64,000 nt of DNA, taken from the NCBI GenBank assembly GCA_944548615.1, contig OX155961.1, positions 25,306,469 to 25,370,468 on the forward strand, given 5' to 3'. The translations under genes were made by a program, and so were the position numbers. The notes beneath the pieces were generated by a model. It saw only the letters and a list, made by a program, of their open reading frames with translations, was not told the origin of the DNA and searched no databases. Positions 40,080-52,741 of the stretch are shown one piece after another. The first letter of the stretch is position 1, and each line of letters opens with the position of its first letter. This DNA is from Micropterix aruncella. Lineage: Eukaryota > Arthropoda > Insecta > Lepidoptera > Micropterigidae.

Positions 40080-40975
40080 AAACACCTCGTACGGACAGCG
40101 CCACTACTCATTCATCGTTTCTAGGATTTATAATCACTTTCCTGAATCAATCAAGGCTATCAACACAATTACAATATTTTAAAAATCTGTTGCGTCTTGG
40201 TTGATGAAGAAAGGGAGGATTAATATATATAGAGCATTGAGTATAAATGTCTAAATAGTATGTATAAATTGGTAAAAAAACGGTTTTATAATATTTATAT
40301 TCTCATTGGTCTTTATTATAGATTTTAGCATTGAGAAGCTTTCTTTTATTTACTTCTATATGTACTCAATTAAATGTCATTTTTATTTTTTACTAAATTT
40401 TAATTTCTAAAATAAGTTTTGATTAGGTATAATACTGTAATTTTATCCAATTATGGTAACTTACATAGTTTTTATTTGTACATCATTTATGTTATGGTTA
40501 ACAATTTTAAATCTTTCATCTCCTATTGTATTTTAATTCCGAATATAATTTGTTTTTTTTAATAATGTTTAATTTTTATAATTAGGTTTGATTATCTCAC
40601 TCTATTCTTAAGCAATTATGATTATCTAAATACTAGCTAATTGTCATATTTTTTATGATTATATTAAGGTTAACATTTATTTATAATCAATTTCATTTGT
40701 AAGAATTTCTGTATTCTAGATTACTACATTTTCTATATTATACATTACTAAGTTTTGTTATATTGGTTTATAATATATTTAAAACAATTTAAATGTCCGC
40801 CTTAAAATAAGCTATTGCCTTAGTAAGGCGACATTAAAATAGGATCACTGGCAACAGTGTCTGGTATAACATCAGTTTTTTGCTACTTGGTTGTCGGCTA
40901 TGATATTATTATAATTGTATATGTCCATTTACTGTAGATAATTCAAAGTTACCAAATAAATAAAAATTAAAAAAA
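40080..40975 (+). mobile_element. CR1-group LINE 3' end
   Basis: It begins in the RT C-terminus (SRIYNHFPESIKAIN, then a break and KKGRINIYRALS) and continues through an ~700-bp AT-rich 3' UTR to an A-rich end (taaataaaaattaaaaaaaa). 5'-truncated. Confidence 0.65.
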
Positions 40976-41939
40976 ACACATATTGAGTGACACTGTTGAT
41001 TGCATCATTTGTTCCCGAGCCATTCTAAGGGGCTATCTAAAGTAAATTATTCTGATCATATTATAAAATAAATATCTGACAAAGTTAAATACGAAACTAG
41101 GTGTTCTCAAAGCCGTCCACCTCTTATCGCAGTGGATTTATCAGTCCCAAGTGAACTTTATATAAAGTTTATACGACTGTAGGTAGAAGCGATAGTCGTT
41201 TTATCCAAGCGCCTTTCCTTTAACGGCGAAAGTTTGCGTTAGATTTATAAATCATCTCAATGAAATCTTCAATTTCAGATACGTTTTCTGTATTTTATTT
41301 CGACTTTGCCAAAGTAGTAAAGTCAAACGAGTTAATATTTAATTCACAAGATATATTTATTAATTTTTAGCGAGTCTTTTCTTCGTCGAATCCAGTGGTG
41401 AGTGCTTTGGTTCGTCAAATAAAACCCGTTTTTTGTAACGATAATGAGTCCTTTATTCTAAGTGTATTATAAAATTAGTCTTGTTTATCTATCCTAAGAT
41501 GCTGTGTTGAGTTTTATGTGTGTGGTCATTCTAATGACCTTCACTTCTTTTTTCTTGTTATAAGGTGTCTGCTGGTTGCCACGGTAACCTATATTGTGTC
41601 ATCTTTTTTCTTGTTGTAAGGTCCCTAGATTGGTTGCCACTGTAACACGTACTGTCTCATGCATGCAGTATATTTGGTGTCTCTTTCCCTCACTGTGAAT
41701 GTTGGTGCGCTGAATGATTTATTCTGTCTCCCCTTCCTCAGTCGGTCTTTATAACAATAACGCACGAGATCACCGATTCTAAATTTTGCTTGGGTGTAGC
41801 CATCCTTCTTGCTTGATATTTCGTTGTTTCGCTTGCATGCCCGGCCTCCTGGCAGCTATACTAGGTGGCTGCCTGCTTAAGTAGCATCGCTACTAATTAT
41901 TTGTTTACTCACTTAATACTAGTCAACATTACAACTCAG
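40976..41939. other. unclassified
   Basis: Contains a duplicated 'ttcttgtt.taaggt....ttggttgccac' segment (41560-41645). No gene identified. Confidence 0.3.
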
Positions 41940-42447
41940 GAAGTTTTAACGATTAGTCGTTCTATCTCCCTGAAGTGAGCGGAGAAGACTTGGACAAAAC
42001 AGTCCACCGTCTAGCTCCGCCACAAACCCGTAAGAGGCTAACGCCTTAACCGCGAGATAGCCAGGAGTGTTATCCAGCGGGCTTACACTTGCGCCCTTAC
42101 TTCCAATTGCCACCAGATTACTCCGGTCTCTCGATTGGTTACGAGTTCGAGGTCGCTTGCGCGGTCCTCTCCCTTACGAAGCGGTACAACGGTGTATACC
42201 GAACTATCGCGGACCACGGCATCCTTTGCCCGGCTGTTCACCCAGGATCGGGTAGCCGATGGTCGTTTCAAGAGCAGTCGCTGTAAGGTCCGTAACCACC
42301 CCCGCTCTATAGGAAACAGTACTGCTTCCAGACTGTTAGTCAGAGTGCGCAATCGATTGGCTTATGTCGCACGGAACGCAGACCGTCCTGGAGCGCCAGA
42401 AGGTTGATTCCCAGGGGAAACTAACCCTAAGGCCAGAGTCCTACCCA
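41940..42447 (+). repeat. R2 repeat, truncated by the mariner relic
   Basis: It matches R2 from 'aggaagttttaacgatta' to 'ccagagtcctaccc', then stops abruptly at 42447 where mariner-like sequence begins. A short internal deletion removes 'ctcccccga' seen in other copies. Confidence 0.75.
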
Positions 42448-42449
42448 CC

Positions 42450-43250
42450 TTAAAGTAACATCTCTCGGACACACTACACTCAATGCCAACGTTTTTCCAT
42501 TTGTCGAAACAGTTGTTTAAGTCGATTTTTGGAACGGCCTTCAAAGCTTTTTTCGGTTCAGCTTGTATCTTCTCAATAGAGTTAAAACGGTATCCCCGGA
42601 GAGGCCTTTTTAGTTTTGAAATAGTCAAAAGTCACACATTGCTAAATCAGGCGAATACGGTGGTTGTGGAACGATATGGGTCGAATTTTTGATGAAATAG
42701 TCTTGAAGAACCAATGCAGTTTGAAGAATGCAGTACCAAGAGTTGTCTTTCCACAATTCTGACCTCTTCAACCGAATAGCTTCCCGCAAACGACGCACAA
42801 CACTCAAATAATATTCCTTGTTAATAGTTTGGCCCGGCGGAAAGAATTCCAAATGCACGACAATACGACAATCGGAAAAAAACTGTTAACAAAACCTTGA
42901 TTTTTGAGCGACTTTGGCGCGGTGTTTTCGGTTTTGACTCATCTTTTGCACGATATTTGGTCGTTGCTGGATCATAAGCATAGATCCAAGTCTCGTATCC
43001 CGTAATAATGCGTTTCATGACCGATTGATAGCCAGAAGTCATCTCCGCAGAGATGTTAGGACGACGCTCTTATTCAAAGAAATTGAGTGTTTTTGGCCAA
43101 TCGACATTTGATGCGTTTCTGGCCCAAAAACATATTTTGAAATGGGGTTGACTGATTCTTTTGAAACGCCAACAGCATCAGCAAGGTGCCTAATTGTTTT
43201 TCGACGGTCTGCCTCAAATATTTAAAAGTTTATACCACTTGTAAACAATA
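42450..43250 (-). pseudogene. mariner-family transposase relic
   Basis: Minus-strand frames 43042-42821, 42858-42625 and 42628-42362 read in order: MKRIITGYETWIYAYDPAT (first catalytic region, with the usual GDETW changed to GYETW), ARQSRSKIK-like PRQSRSKIKVLLTVFF, FPPGQTINKEYYLSVVRRLR, then YSPDLAMCDF (the mariner-type D34D catalytic motif YSPDLAP.DF) and LKRPLRGYRF. At least two frameshifts, a lost first catalytic Asp and a damaged 'HDNAP' region show it is dead. The upstream part (43250-43040) keeps traces of the DNA-binding domain. TIRs were not identified. Confidence 0.88.
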
Positions 43251-43259
43251 TCCTTCCAA

Positions 43260-43500
43260 ACTGGTAGTCAGGGGGCGAGGCTGCCCTCTGGTTACCTTTC
43301 CCGGTGCCTCGCTGTAAGGTGTAGGTCTCTGACGGGCAAGTGGTGTAACTAAACAGTGGACTGTTTACGTCCCAAGTCTTTTACGCTCACCTCACGGAAG
43401 ACTAAATGATCTAATATCATTAAAACTTCCTGAGGTGACCGGTTCGCTCGTTGTAGTTGACAGCTCTAGTTGTGGAACGCTGCAGGATGAAGACCACTCC
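43260..43500 (-). repeat. R2-family fragment, reversed
   Basis: The reverse complement reads 'gagctgtcaactacaacgag', 'cacctcaggaagttttaa', 'gtgagcgtaaaagactt' and 'aacagtccac', the opening part of R2 in inverted orientation relative to 41940-42447. The mariner relic lies between them. Confidence 0.65.
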
Positions 43501-43779
43501 CTATCCTACCCGCAGATGTCAGTCCCCGTCACACACAAAGACCTACAAGAGGCGAACGACACGACCATCCAGACCGCTTACTTTTGGAGAGACATGTCCT
43601 AACCTGAACCGGACACGCATACGAACGAATGGTCGGAGTGCTAACTATTGCATATTAAATGCAATTCATCTTTATGGGACTTCAAAGTCAGTTTCAACGC
43701 CTGTATCTATTCATTGCGAAAAGCAGTTGTCGTAATCGACAATTAAAAAACTTTTGTTTCCACACTTTATTTCAAACGC

Positions 43780-44300
43780 TCTGGTATAAAGCAAGTGTCA
43801 TGTAATTTAGGTCATCTTCATCAATCGCATCAGCAGTAGGTAGTGTTAGATACGATGACATCGTATCTAATGTTTGATTGAAATCGAAAGACCGCGGTAA
43901 TTTAATGGAATTTCTTGCAATATCGCCACGCTCGACAAAAAGTACTATAACTATGGAATCTATAACTATGGTACTATAACTATAGCAATCATAAAAAGAA
44001 TAAATGTGCAATGATCGCATTGAAATTTCGTGTTTCGTGAAATTTTATTTTGTAAAACAATCAGATAATTATGAATAAATATGAGAAAGTCGAAAAAGTG
44101 AAAAAAAAAACTCGGCATTTCTATCTTGTACTTGTCTTACGGAAAAATACGGAACTCTATTGAGAAATTGTAAATACTAGAGTGATTTTTATTAGATTCT
44201 ATATCAAAGTAAATATTTCGTTTTGCATATTTACATACAAAAATATTTAGATATTAGCTCATAAAACCAATAAAATGATGTTTGACAATGGATTTTCACC
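43780..44300 (+). repeat. relic end of the large piggyBac family
   Basis: 43987-44075 matches the inner TIR of the 12.1-kb element ('aatgatcgcattgaaattt', then 'gtaaaacaatc'). 44217-44270 matches its right subterminal region reversed ('catacaaaaatatttag'). This shows that the element family has other, decayed members here. No transposase remains. Confidence 0.6.
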
Positions 44301-44609
44301 AGAAACATCCGCGAAATGAAGCGCGAAATTCGCGGCCGTCTACGGTAATAATGAGATATTTGGTGTGGATATTAAGATGCGTTCGAATTAGAAAATAATA
44401 TTAGGTACCTACTGTACGCTCCGGGAGCACGCCGCCAATATTAGTCGTTACGTAGTCAACGGTGTTCTGATGTGCAACCAAATTTGGTCGTTACGTAGCC
44501 GAAGGGTTCGACAAAAAAATTGCTGAAACCATCGATATATAAGGGCCTTATATAAACTGGAACTGGCTCCATTCAGCAATATTTCAGACCGACCGCAACA
44601 CGAAAAAAA

Positions 44610-45060
44610 ACTCAACTTCCCGATTCGCTGTGGTCCAATATTTTGGAGCTACTCCAATTCGTATCCGCATCCGCCAGATATAAAACATCGGTTCAGTTTA
44701 AAATATGTAAGAACGATGGGCCAACGCCGCAGCCTTCGGCGCTAAACGCGGCCGCTTGTTTACCGAACAAGCTCTCATTTATTACCTAATATGCGTATTA
44801 TGCAAAGCTCGGCTGTGTTTTATGTAAATAAACAGCTTCGCGGAGGCATAATGCCGTTTTTCTTTTATCGCGATAACTCGCACGGGCCCAAACGACTCCC
44901 ACTATTACTCGCACACGGTGTCTCGCCTCTGCGGAATACTGCTGCGCTCGCTCTATATTCAGCCCTTGAATATTCATACCCAAATCATGGGCATTACTGT
45001 GCGAATGTCGAACATAAAAAAGTTAGAAAGAAACAAGTCAACTATTATTAAAACATCAAT
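44610..45060 (+). repeat. R4 repeat, copy 1
   Basis: Landmarks in order: 'ccgcatccgccagatataaa', 'aagaacgatgggcc', 'aaacgcggccgcttgtttac', 'cagcttcgcggaggcataat', 'ctcgcacgggcccaaacgac', 'ctgcggaatactgctgcgct'. Shared with 47660-48075 and 49530-49945, all on the plus strand. Noncoding; the small frames shift between copies. Confidence 0.8.
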
Positions 45061-45439
45061 TGGTCAGGGTTGTCCCAATATTTTGTACCCAGTTCTTACA
45101 GGGTGGGACCAAAAACACCACTTCTTAGTATCTAGGTACTTACCAGTAGGTTAATATTGTTTCATACGTTCATTGCCAAACTGAAAATTAGAATTTTGTG
45201 GGGTAGCCAAAGTGATCCCGCATAGAAACTCGTTAGCGGCGACCACGCAATATCGCGCGAACAACCGTTTGATGAGGGCTGCAACACGCCATATCGCGTG
45301 AACGGCAATGAATGTGTTAAAGCCGCTGTGGCAGAGAGTCCCTATTAGCATAAAAAATTGAAATGAAAGCGGGAGATTTGATTGTATTTGCTTTTGTCTT
45401 TTCTTGCTAGTTTGTCTGATTACAATTCTTTAATATCCG

Positions 45440-45800
45440 TGAACTTTTGCGAAGCCCGAATATGGAACTCTGTGCTTTTGCCCTCCGGGACATGTTGAAA
45501 TTCCAATCAGGTTCAAAAAGTCTATTAAGAGACATTTACCTAACTTATAAACCCCCCTCTCCTATCCCCCCCCCCCCCCTCGCCCTTTCCAACCGTCTCC
45601 TATCTTGTCCTTATATCCCATTTCTCCATTCGATTTCGAGTTAACACTTCTTTTGTTGTTTTATACACTTCTTTTTTTGTTTTCTTTTTATATTTGCTAT
45701 GTAATTGTACTCATTTATTATGGCCACTACTTTTCAAAAAAGGCACTTGCTAATATATTAAATTGCCAACATAAACTTTTAGTAACATTAACCCTGGCGT
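45440..45800 (+). pseudogene. LINE C-terminal scrap and 3' UTR
   Basis: About 45452-45545 reads, across frames, as ARIWNSVLLPSG and RFKKSIKRHLPNL, the usual LINE ending 'A..WNSLP......FK....RHL'. A C/T-rich 3' UTR follows, including a run of 15 C (45562-45578). Confidence 0.5.
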
Positions 45801-46004
45801 AAAGGTCGAAGATCAACCCACCATGTTTTCCAAACAAACAAATCAGAGTGATGCACACGATGAAAATAAAAAACGATGCATTCGTTTCTGAAGAGAAAAT
45901 AATAATTCTTAACAGCATTTTGAAAAAGGTGTAATTTCATTATCGTTTCTTTGCTTTGTAGTTTGCTTATTATCTTGATAATATATTAATGTGTTGCATC
46001 TAAT

Positions 46005-46900
<896 letters not shown>

Positions 46901-47600
46901 GTAAGATTTTGATTATACCTACAGATTTTCGGTTATCCGGATTTATTTATTTATTTTATTTATTTATTTATAACGTACAAGAAAAAATACAAGGACATGC
47001 ATACTGTTGTACATGAGGAATAATTAAAAATAAACATTATTATAGCGAAAAACATAGCTCTATGCATATAAATATGCTAGCATATACGAATGAGGCGAAA
47101 TCGCACAACCAACTAGACCTAGAAGGTCTGTCTCTGGCTGTGCTGTGTTATAACCAACTGTATGTTTGTAACTCGCGAACTGACGAAGGTGATCAATTTT
47201 CAAATATTTCTAAATCTAACAAATGTGTTGTTTACACAAATTTAAGTAAAATTTAAAGTAGGAAAAAAAATATGTATGCAATTAAGGACTAAAATAAAGT
47301 AAACTTTACATTATTTTCAATAAATTTAAGTGGAAAATAAATAATAATATATACAAATATATGAATAAACACTGCATTCTAATATACATGCATAAGAAAA
47401 TGATATGTAATATTGCACAATTTTACAAATACATATTTTTTTAATATTCACCCTACAGTATTAATAAGATCTTTAGTTTTTGAACGCCCAATATCTAGAA
47501 GCCAGTTTCTTACTTTACCTTTAAAAATTACATAATTTTTCACGTTTTTCGTGGTTTCGCATAGTTTTACAACCAATCGATCCGGATAATCGAGGCTCTG
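46901..47600. other. AT-rich, nothing recognised
   Basis: An (ATTT)n run at 46942-46972. A 64-codon frame at 47062-47256 has no recognisable family. Confidence 0.3.
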
Positions 47601-47659
47601 CTGTAACACAGCATTCTGGTCATTCGAACCGGATGACTTATTATGATTTGAAACCGACT

Positions 47660-48075
47660 CAACTTCACGATTTTGTGGTCACTCCAATTCGTATCCGCAT
47701 CCGCCAGATATAAAACATCGGTTCAGTTACCAAATATGTAAGAACGATGGGCCCACGCCGCAGCCTTAGGCGCTAAACGCGGCCGCTTGTTTACCGAGCA
47801 AGCTCGCATTTATTACCTAATACGCGTATTATGCAAAACTTGGCTATGTTTTATGTAAATAAACAGCTTCGCGGAGGCATAATGCCGTTTTTCTTTCATC
47901 GCGATAACTCGCACGGGCCCAAACGACTCCCACTATCACTCGCACACGGTGACTTGCCTCTGCGGAATACTGCTGCGCTCGCTCTATATTCAGCCCTTTA
48001 ATATTCGTACCCGATTCATGGGCGATACTGTGCGAATATCGAACATGAAAAATGTCAGAACGAAAAAAGACAACT
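47660..48075 (+). repeat. R4 repeat, copy 2
   Basis: Preceded by 'cacagcattctggtcattcg' (47608-47627), the same sequence that precedes copy 3 and serves as the R2 target there. Otherwise as copy 1. Confidence 0.8.
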
Positions 48076-48112
48076 ATTCAAACATCAATCTGACAGAGAT
48101 TTACCAAAGCAT

Positions 48113-48728
48113 TGATTATATAGCGTATTAGATTGCTCAATGCCATAGTACGTTTTAGCAACCCTTCTGCACCGGTGACACGCAGGCGGGGCTGATAGCA
48201 TTGTCCGGTGAAACTAATAGTAAATTATTAGGGATAACAAATGGTTTTTTATAAGCGACTGATTGATTATAAAAACCCAATATTTAACCCAATGATAACA
48301 ATAGTAATTGTCAATTATTTGCCATCTACCGCATTTTTATATTGGCTGATAACATCGCAGACAGAATACGGAGAGATTTGAATGCCATATATTAGTCTAT
48401 TTCAACATTAAAGCGCCTAATTATTATGTATTTTAAACTGTACACGTATGTAAATAATATTAAAATAAAAAGAGATATAATTAGAAAATTCGTTTGTTAT
48501 TATATTATTATTTTATTTTGAGATAGGAAAGCGTATAGGCTTGTTAAGAGTACCATTAAAGTGCGCCGCCATACTGGTATACCACGAACGCTGTTATATT
48601 GAAGATAAGAGAAGATTAATCCAATGTTTGGAACTAGAAGTGTCATCTGTGCGTTGCATTTCGTATTAAAATCCTAGCTACTAAAACGTACTATGGCGTG
48701 CAGCAATCTAATGCCCTATATACTCGTA
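48113..48728. mobile_element. R7, 616-bp TIR element (non-autonomous DNA transposon)
   Basis: The ends are inverted repeats of about 45 bp: 'tattagattgctcaatgcc' and 'atagtacgttttag' at the left, matched reversed by 'ctaaaacgtactat' and 'gcagcaatctaat' at 48690-48718. The body matches 53000-53411, and the end matches 33776-33860, 34254-34320 and 56345-56435. No transposase. Target duplication not resolved. Confidence 0.75.
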
Positions 48729-48795
48729 GGCAATTGTCCAATTGACAAGGATAATATGGTTTCTGCTTTACCACAGCATTTTGGTCATTCGAACC

Positions 48796-49467
48796 AATTA
48801 GAGTTGTCAACTACAACGGGCGAGCCCGTCACCTCAGGAAGTTTTAACGATTAGTCGTTCTATCTCCCTGGAGTGAGCGCAGAAGACTTGAGGACAAAAC
48901 AGTCCAGCATCTAGCTACGCCACAAGCCCGTCAGAGGCCAATGCCTAACCGCAAGATAGCCAGGTGTGTTACCCAGCGGGCTTACATTCACGCCCTTACT
49001 TCCAATTGCGACCAGATTACTCCAGTCTCTCGATTGGTTACGAGTTGGAAGTCGCTTGCGCGGTCCTCTCCCTTACGAAGCGGTGAAACGGTGTATACCG
49101 AATCTATCGCGGACCACGGCATCCTTTGCCCGGCTGTTCATCCAGGATCGGGTAGCCGATGGTCGTTTCAAGAGCAGTCGCCGTAAGGTCCGCAACCACC
49201 CGCGCTCTATAGGAAACAGTACTGCTTCCAGACTCCCCCGACTGTTAGTCAGAGTGCACAACCGATTGGCTTACGCCGCACGGTGCGCAGACCGTCCAAG
49301 AGCGCCACGAGGTTGATTCCTAGAGGAAACTAGCCCTAAGGCCAGAGTCCTACCCGGGCTCGCAGTTCATGCGTCGAGGCCGCCGGATGGATGTTGACCC
49401 GTGAGTGTGACCAACCCTGAACAGAATGTGTCTTCGTGGCCAACTCGGCAAGGGCCCATTAGCGCCC
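48796..49467 (+). mobile_element. R2 repeat with 13-bp target-site duplication
   Basis: The perfect 13-mer GGTCATTCGAACC occurs at 48783-48795 and 49468-49480. Removing the insert restores the sequence that precedes R4 copy 2 ('cacagcattctggtcattcgaaccgg'). R2 is therefore a mobile unit of 672 bp. The duplication length fits a retroposon. No RT, no poly(A) tail and no tRNA head are seen. A 116-codon frame (48966-49316) is also open in the copy at 31696-32046. Confidence 0.8.
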
Positions 49468-49529
49468 GGTCATTCGAACCGGGCTTACGTTACCGGGAAA
49501 CAGAACTTAATTTAGATAAGCTGTTGCCG

Positions 49530-49945
49530 AATATTTTGGAGTCAATCCAATTAGAATCCGCATCCGTCAGATATAAAAAATCGGTTTAGTTATAAAATAT
49601 ATAAGAACGATGGATCCACGCCGCAGCCTTCTGCGCTAAACGTGGCCGCTTGTTTACCGAACAAGCTCGCATTTATTACCTAATACGCGTATTATGCAAA
49701 GCTAGCTTGTTTTATGTAAATAAACAGCGTCGCTGAGGCATAATGCCGTTTTTTCTTTTATCGCGATAACTCGCATGGGCCCAAACGACTCCCACTATTG
49801 CTCGCACGCGGTGTCTTGCCTCTGCGAAATACTGCTGCGCTCGCTCTATTTACAGCCCTTGAATATTCATACCCGATTCATGCAGATTACTGTGCGAATA
49901 TCGAACATATGAAAAATGTCAATTGTAACGAAACATGACCACTAA
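49530..49945 (+). repeat. R4 repeat, copy 3
   Basis: Collinear with copies 1 and 2; follows the R2 insertion site directly. Confidence 0.8.
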
Positions 49946-50069
49946 TCAAACATTAAGCGGTCAGGGTTTTCCCCGAAGTCTTGGAAATTCCGGAAGAGTT
50001 TTTATTCTCGCATCTATGTAGTTCCCGCCAAATGATATTTCGTACTCCGTTCTTACAGAATGGGGCCAG

Positions 50070-50900
50070 ATTAGAGTTGACAGCTACTACGGGCGAACCC
50101 GTCACCCCAGGTATGCATAATGATATACAATTATTATTTCAACCGTGGGGGGTGGAGGTAAAAACTTATGGTCCAAACAGTCCACCCTTCTAGCTACGCC
50201 AACACCCCCGTAAGAGATCAACGCCTTACCGAGAGGCACTGGAAAGTGAACCTAGCGGGCGGCCTCGCGCACTTACTACCAGATTTGGCCGGATTTCTCC
50301 ATCTTCTCATCTGGTCAAGTATCCGAATTCGCTTGCGCGGCCTCTACCTGATATTAGCGGCTCCTAATGGTTCCGTGCAACTTAAGTGGTGTTGGCCATT
50401 CCCTTTCTGTCATCTGACCTGCCCAACTCACGGGAAACTCCTAACCGGTAGCCTCCTCAAAGAGGGGTTTGGATCAGAAAATTGCAGATTTAGGGGAATA
50501 CATCGGGCGGAACTGGGCGGTTGGAGCACTATCTGCACTTGCGGAAAAAACGGAGAAAGCTCCAGCCGGCGAATAATCCGAGAGGTCTGGAGACTGTTTA
50601 CTACGACGGCGGAGGGTTGCTGTCGACCTGACGTCATCAACCCTTGAATGGATCCGCCGGCCAACCGATCCCGAGTGACCATGTCGGACAAAGGGCATTG
50701 CGGTCCGCTAAATATTCAAACTGAATAACCGCTTACGCCGGATAGAGGTCGCTAAGCTAACTCGAACCCGTGACCAAACCAGGGGATGGAGAAATCCGGC
50801 CAAATCTAGTAGTAAGGGCGGTTGGCCTTCTGGTGCTCCTCAATGCCGCGCGTAAGACGTTGATCTCGGATGAGCCAGTTGGCGGAGTTAGTTGGTGGAT
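50070..50900 (+). repeat. R1/R2-related mosaic repeat
   Basis: It starts like R2 ('gagttgacagctactacggg', 'cgaacccgtcaccccagg') and then follows the R1 middle module ('cccgtaagagatcaacgcct', 'accgagaggcactggaaa', 'cctagcggg'). The frames here (for example 50168-50647) are not conserved in relatives. Confidence 0.55.
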
Positions 50901-51121
50901 TGTTCACGTCCTAAGTAAAGATTCCGATAGGAATAAAAGTACTTCAATCGAATCAAATTTAATACCTAATTTAAAAAATCTCATTTTTTCTTATTCTGGA
51001 ATCCGGACAAAGAAATTATGCAATTTTAAAAGACAACAGAAGGTGAATTAATGACAAAAAGTCGGTTGTGTCACCTCAACACTTTCCCGGCAAGTAGCAG
51101 AGGACTGGTTTCATCTGAATA

Positions 51122-52741
51122 CACTGCAGGTCAACACTAGTCATGCCACACGAACTTTGATAGCTAATACTGTTTAGCTAACTACCCTCATTATTAAACT
51201 GCAGTTGTTTTGTTTCAATTAGCCTCAGTTTTCTTGTGATACGATAATACTTATAAATAGTACTATGGCAATAAAATCAATGGAACGTTCGCGAAGAAAT
51301 AGTCATAAAACTATTTGTTTTAACAACCGACATAGACCCTGCGTCGACGAGCGCCAGAGCGCGAATGATTTTAGACCGTTCGAGGCACGCGATTTTATAC
51401 TTACTTTGAAAAATTATTATCATAAAAGATGAAGACGGATATTTTTTCTTTTTTATTTATTTATAGTACAATCTTTCTTCTTACGTATAAAATTATTTAT
51501 GTCGTCAAATGACTTCTAGATTATGAGATATAAAGTATTTTCTTTTAGTCAATTTCTAGATTTTTGACTTTCTTAGACGTGATAAAAATACAAGTTAATG
51601 ATTTTAAAATCGAACTTTTCTTAATACGTTTTAAATTTCACGATATGTTCCTTCAAATTAATATTTCTTACCTACTTACCTAGTAATAATAATTGGTGTA
51701 ATTCTTCAAAATTGAGTCTTCGCGCATCATCTAGAAATCGCGCTTTTGAAATCCGCTGTTTTCGTAGTCAATTATCCAATTTTATATTAATTATCCAATA
51801 GACTTCAAATAAATATATATGGTGATTACGATGACTGAAGTCAAAAGAAACTAAACGATTAATTATGTCACCAAAATCACCTCAAAAACTCGCAAGTTCT
51901 CGATTTATGCGTGAAAAATCAGCTAACACGCTCTTAACATGTCGAGAAAGTGTAGTAGCGATCATAACTATTTTTGTTATGTTTGTGGTGAACTGATTTT
52001 CAAAAAACAAAGACGAAATTTCACAAAACTATAGTCTTGGAGAGTTATCACCGTTATTTTGGTTTCGCTGTCGCCTATCAAGACAAATCCTGGGCCCTTC
52101 ATATTTGTTGCATAACGTGTGTGAAGAATTTAACCGATTGGAAGAAGGGGTCCCGTCATGTCGTTTACTGTACCCATGATTTGGACCGAACCAAGAGAGA
52201 TCACATTTCGGACTGCTATTTTTGAAAAACCAGCATGGAAATCTTTTAAGAATGTTGTTACAATTTTTTTGGGTAACCATAAGAGTGAGAGCTACAGAGA
52301 TTTGGTTAGCGACATGTCACTCAAGATTCATTTTATAGACTCACACCTGAATTTTTTTCCTGAGAATTTTGGGGCTGTGAGCGATGAGCACGGAGAAAGG
52401 TTCCATCAGGACATTTCTAAGATGGAAAAACGTTACCAGGACAAATGGAACGTAAATATGTTGGCAGATTACTGCTGGACAATCAAAAGGGACCAACCAG
52501 AAGCTAAATTTGCTAGAAAATCTTAGATCGTAACTTCATAATAAAACTTTTTTACATTTTGGTTTAGGGTCATTGGTTTTTGAAATATTTTAAATTACCT
52601 TCTTAGCTAACAGATTAGAGAATAACATTCTTAGCTAACAGATTTTTTCAATGCTTGTTTTTACTGCCAACCACCTATTAAAGTAAAAAATATCATAAAA
52701 GTACATGTAGCAAAACAAAGTTACAATTTAGTTTACCAGTG
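51122..52741 (+). mobile_element. 1620-bp element with CACTG...CAGTG ends and ATA duplication
   Basis: It starts CACTG (51122) and ends CAGTG (52737-52741), flanked by ATA on both sides (51119-51121 and 52742-52744). The R3 comparison supports exactly these borders. CACTA/CACTG ends with a 2-3 bp duplication are the features of the CACTA (EnSpm) superfamily. Inverted similarity beyond CACTG is weak ('aactttg' is shared within the first 40 bp). It contains the deleted gene described below. Confidence 0.55.
51940..52526 (+). pseudogene. relic of a multicopy uncharacterised insect protein
   Basis: The first part (about 51945-52225) reads FCYVCGELIFKKQRRNFT, then YHRYFGFAVAYQDKSWALHI, CCITCVKNL and SDCYF, with CxxC pairs as in a zinc-binding head. 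The second part, in another frame (52158-52526), reads PAWKSFKNVVTIFLGNHKS, SLKIHFIDSHLNFFPENFG, DEHGERFHQDISKMEKRYQ and MLADYCWTIKRDQPEAKF. From memory, this head and tail belong to a long protein family found in many copies in hydra, aphids and other invertebrates, without assigned function. Here several hundred central residues are missing and the halves meet in different frames near 52225. It is dead. That family is probably TE-borne; calling it the CACTA transposase is inference. Confidence 0.6.

Noticed and set aside
50168..50647. 159-codon frame in the R1/R2 mosaic
   Set aside because: Not conserved in related copies and with no recognisable domain.
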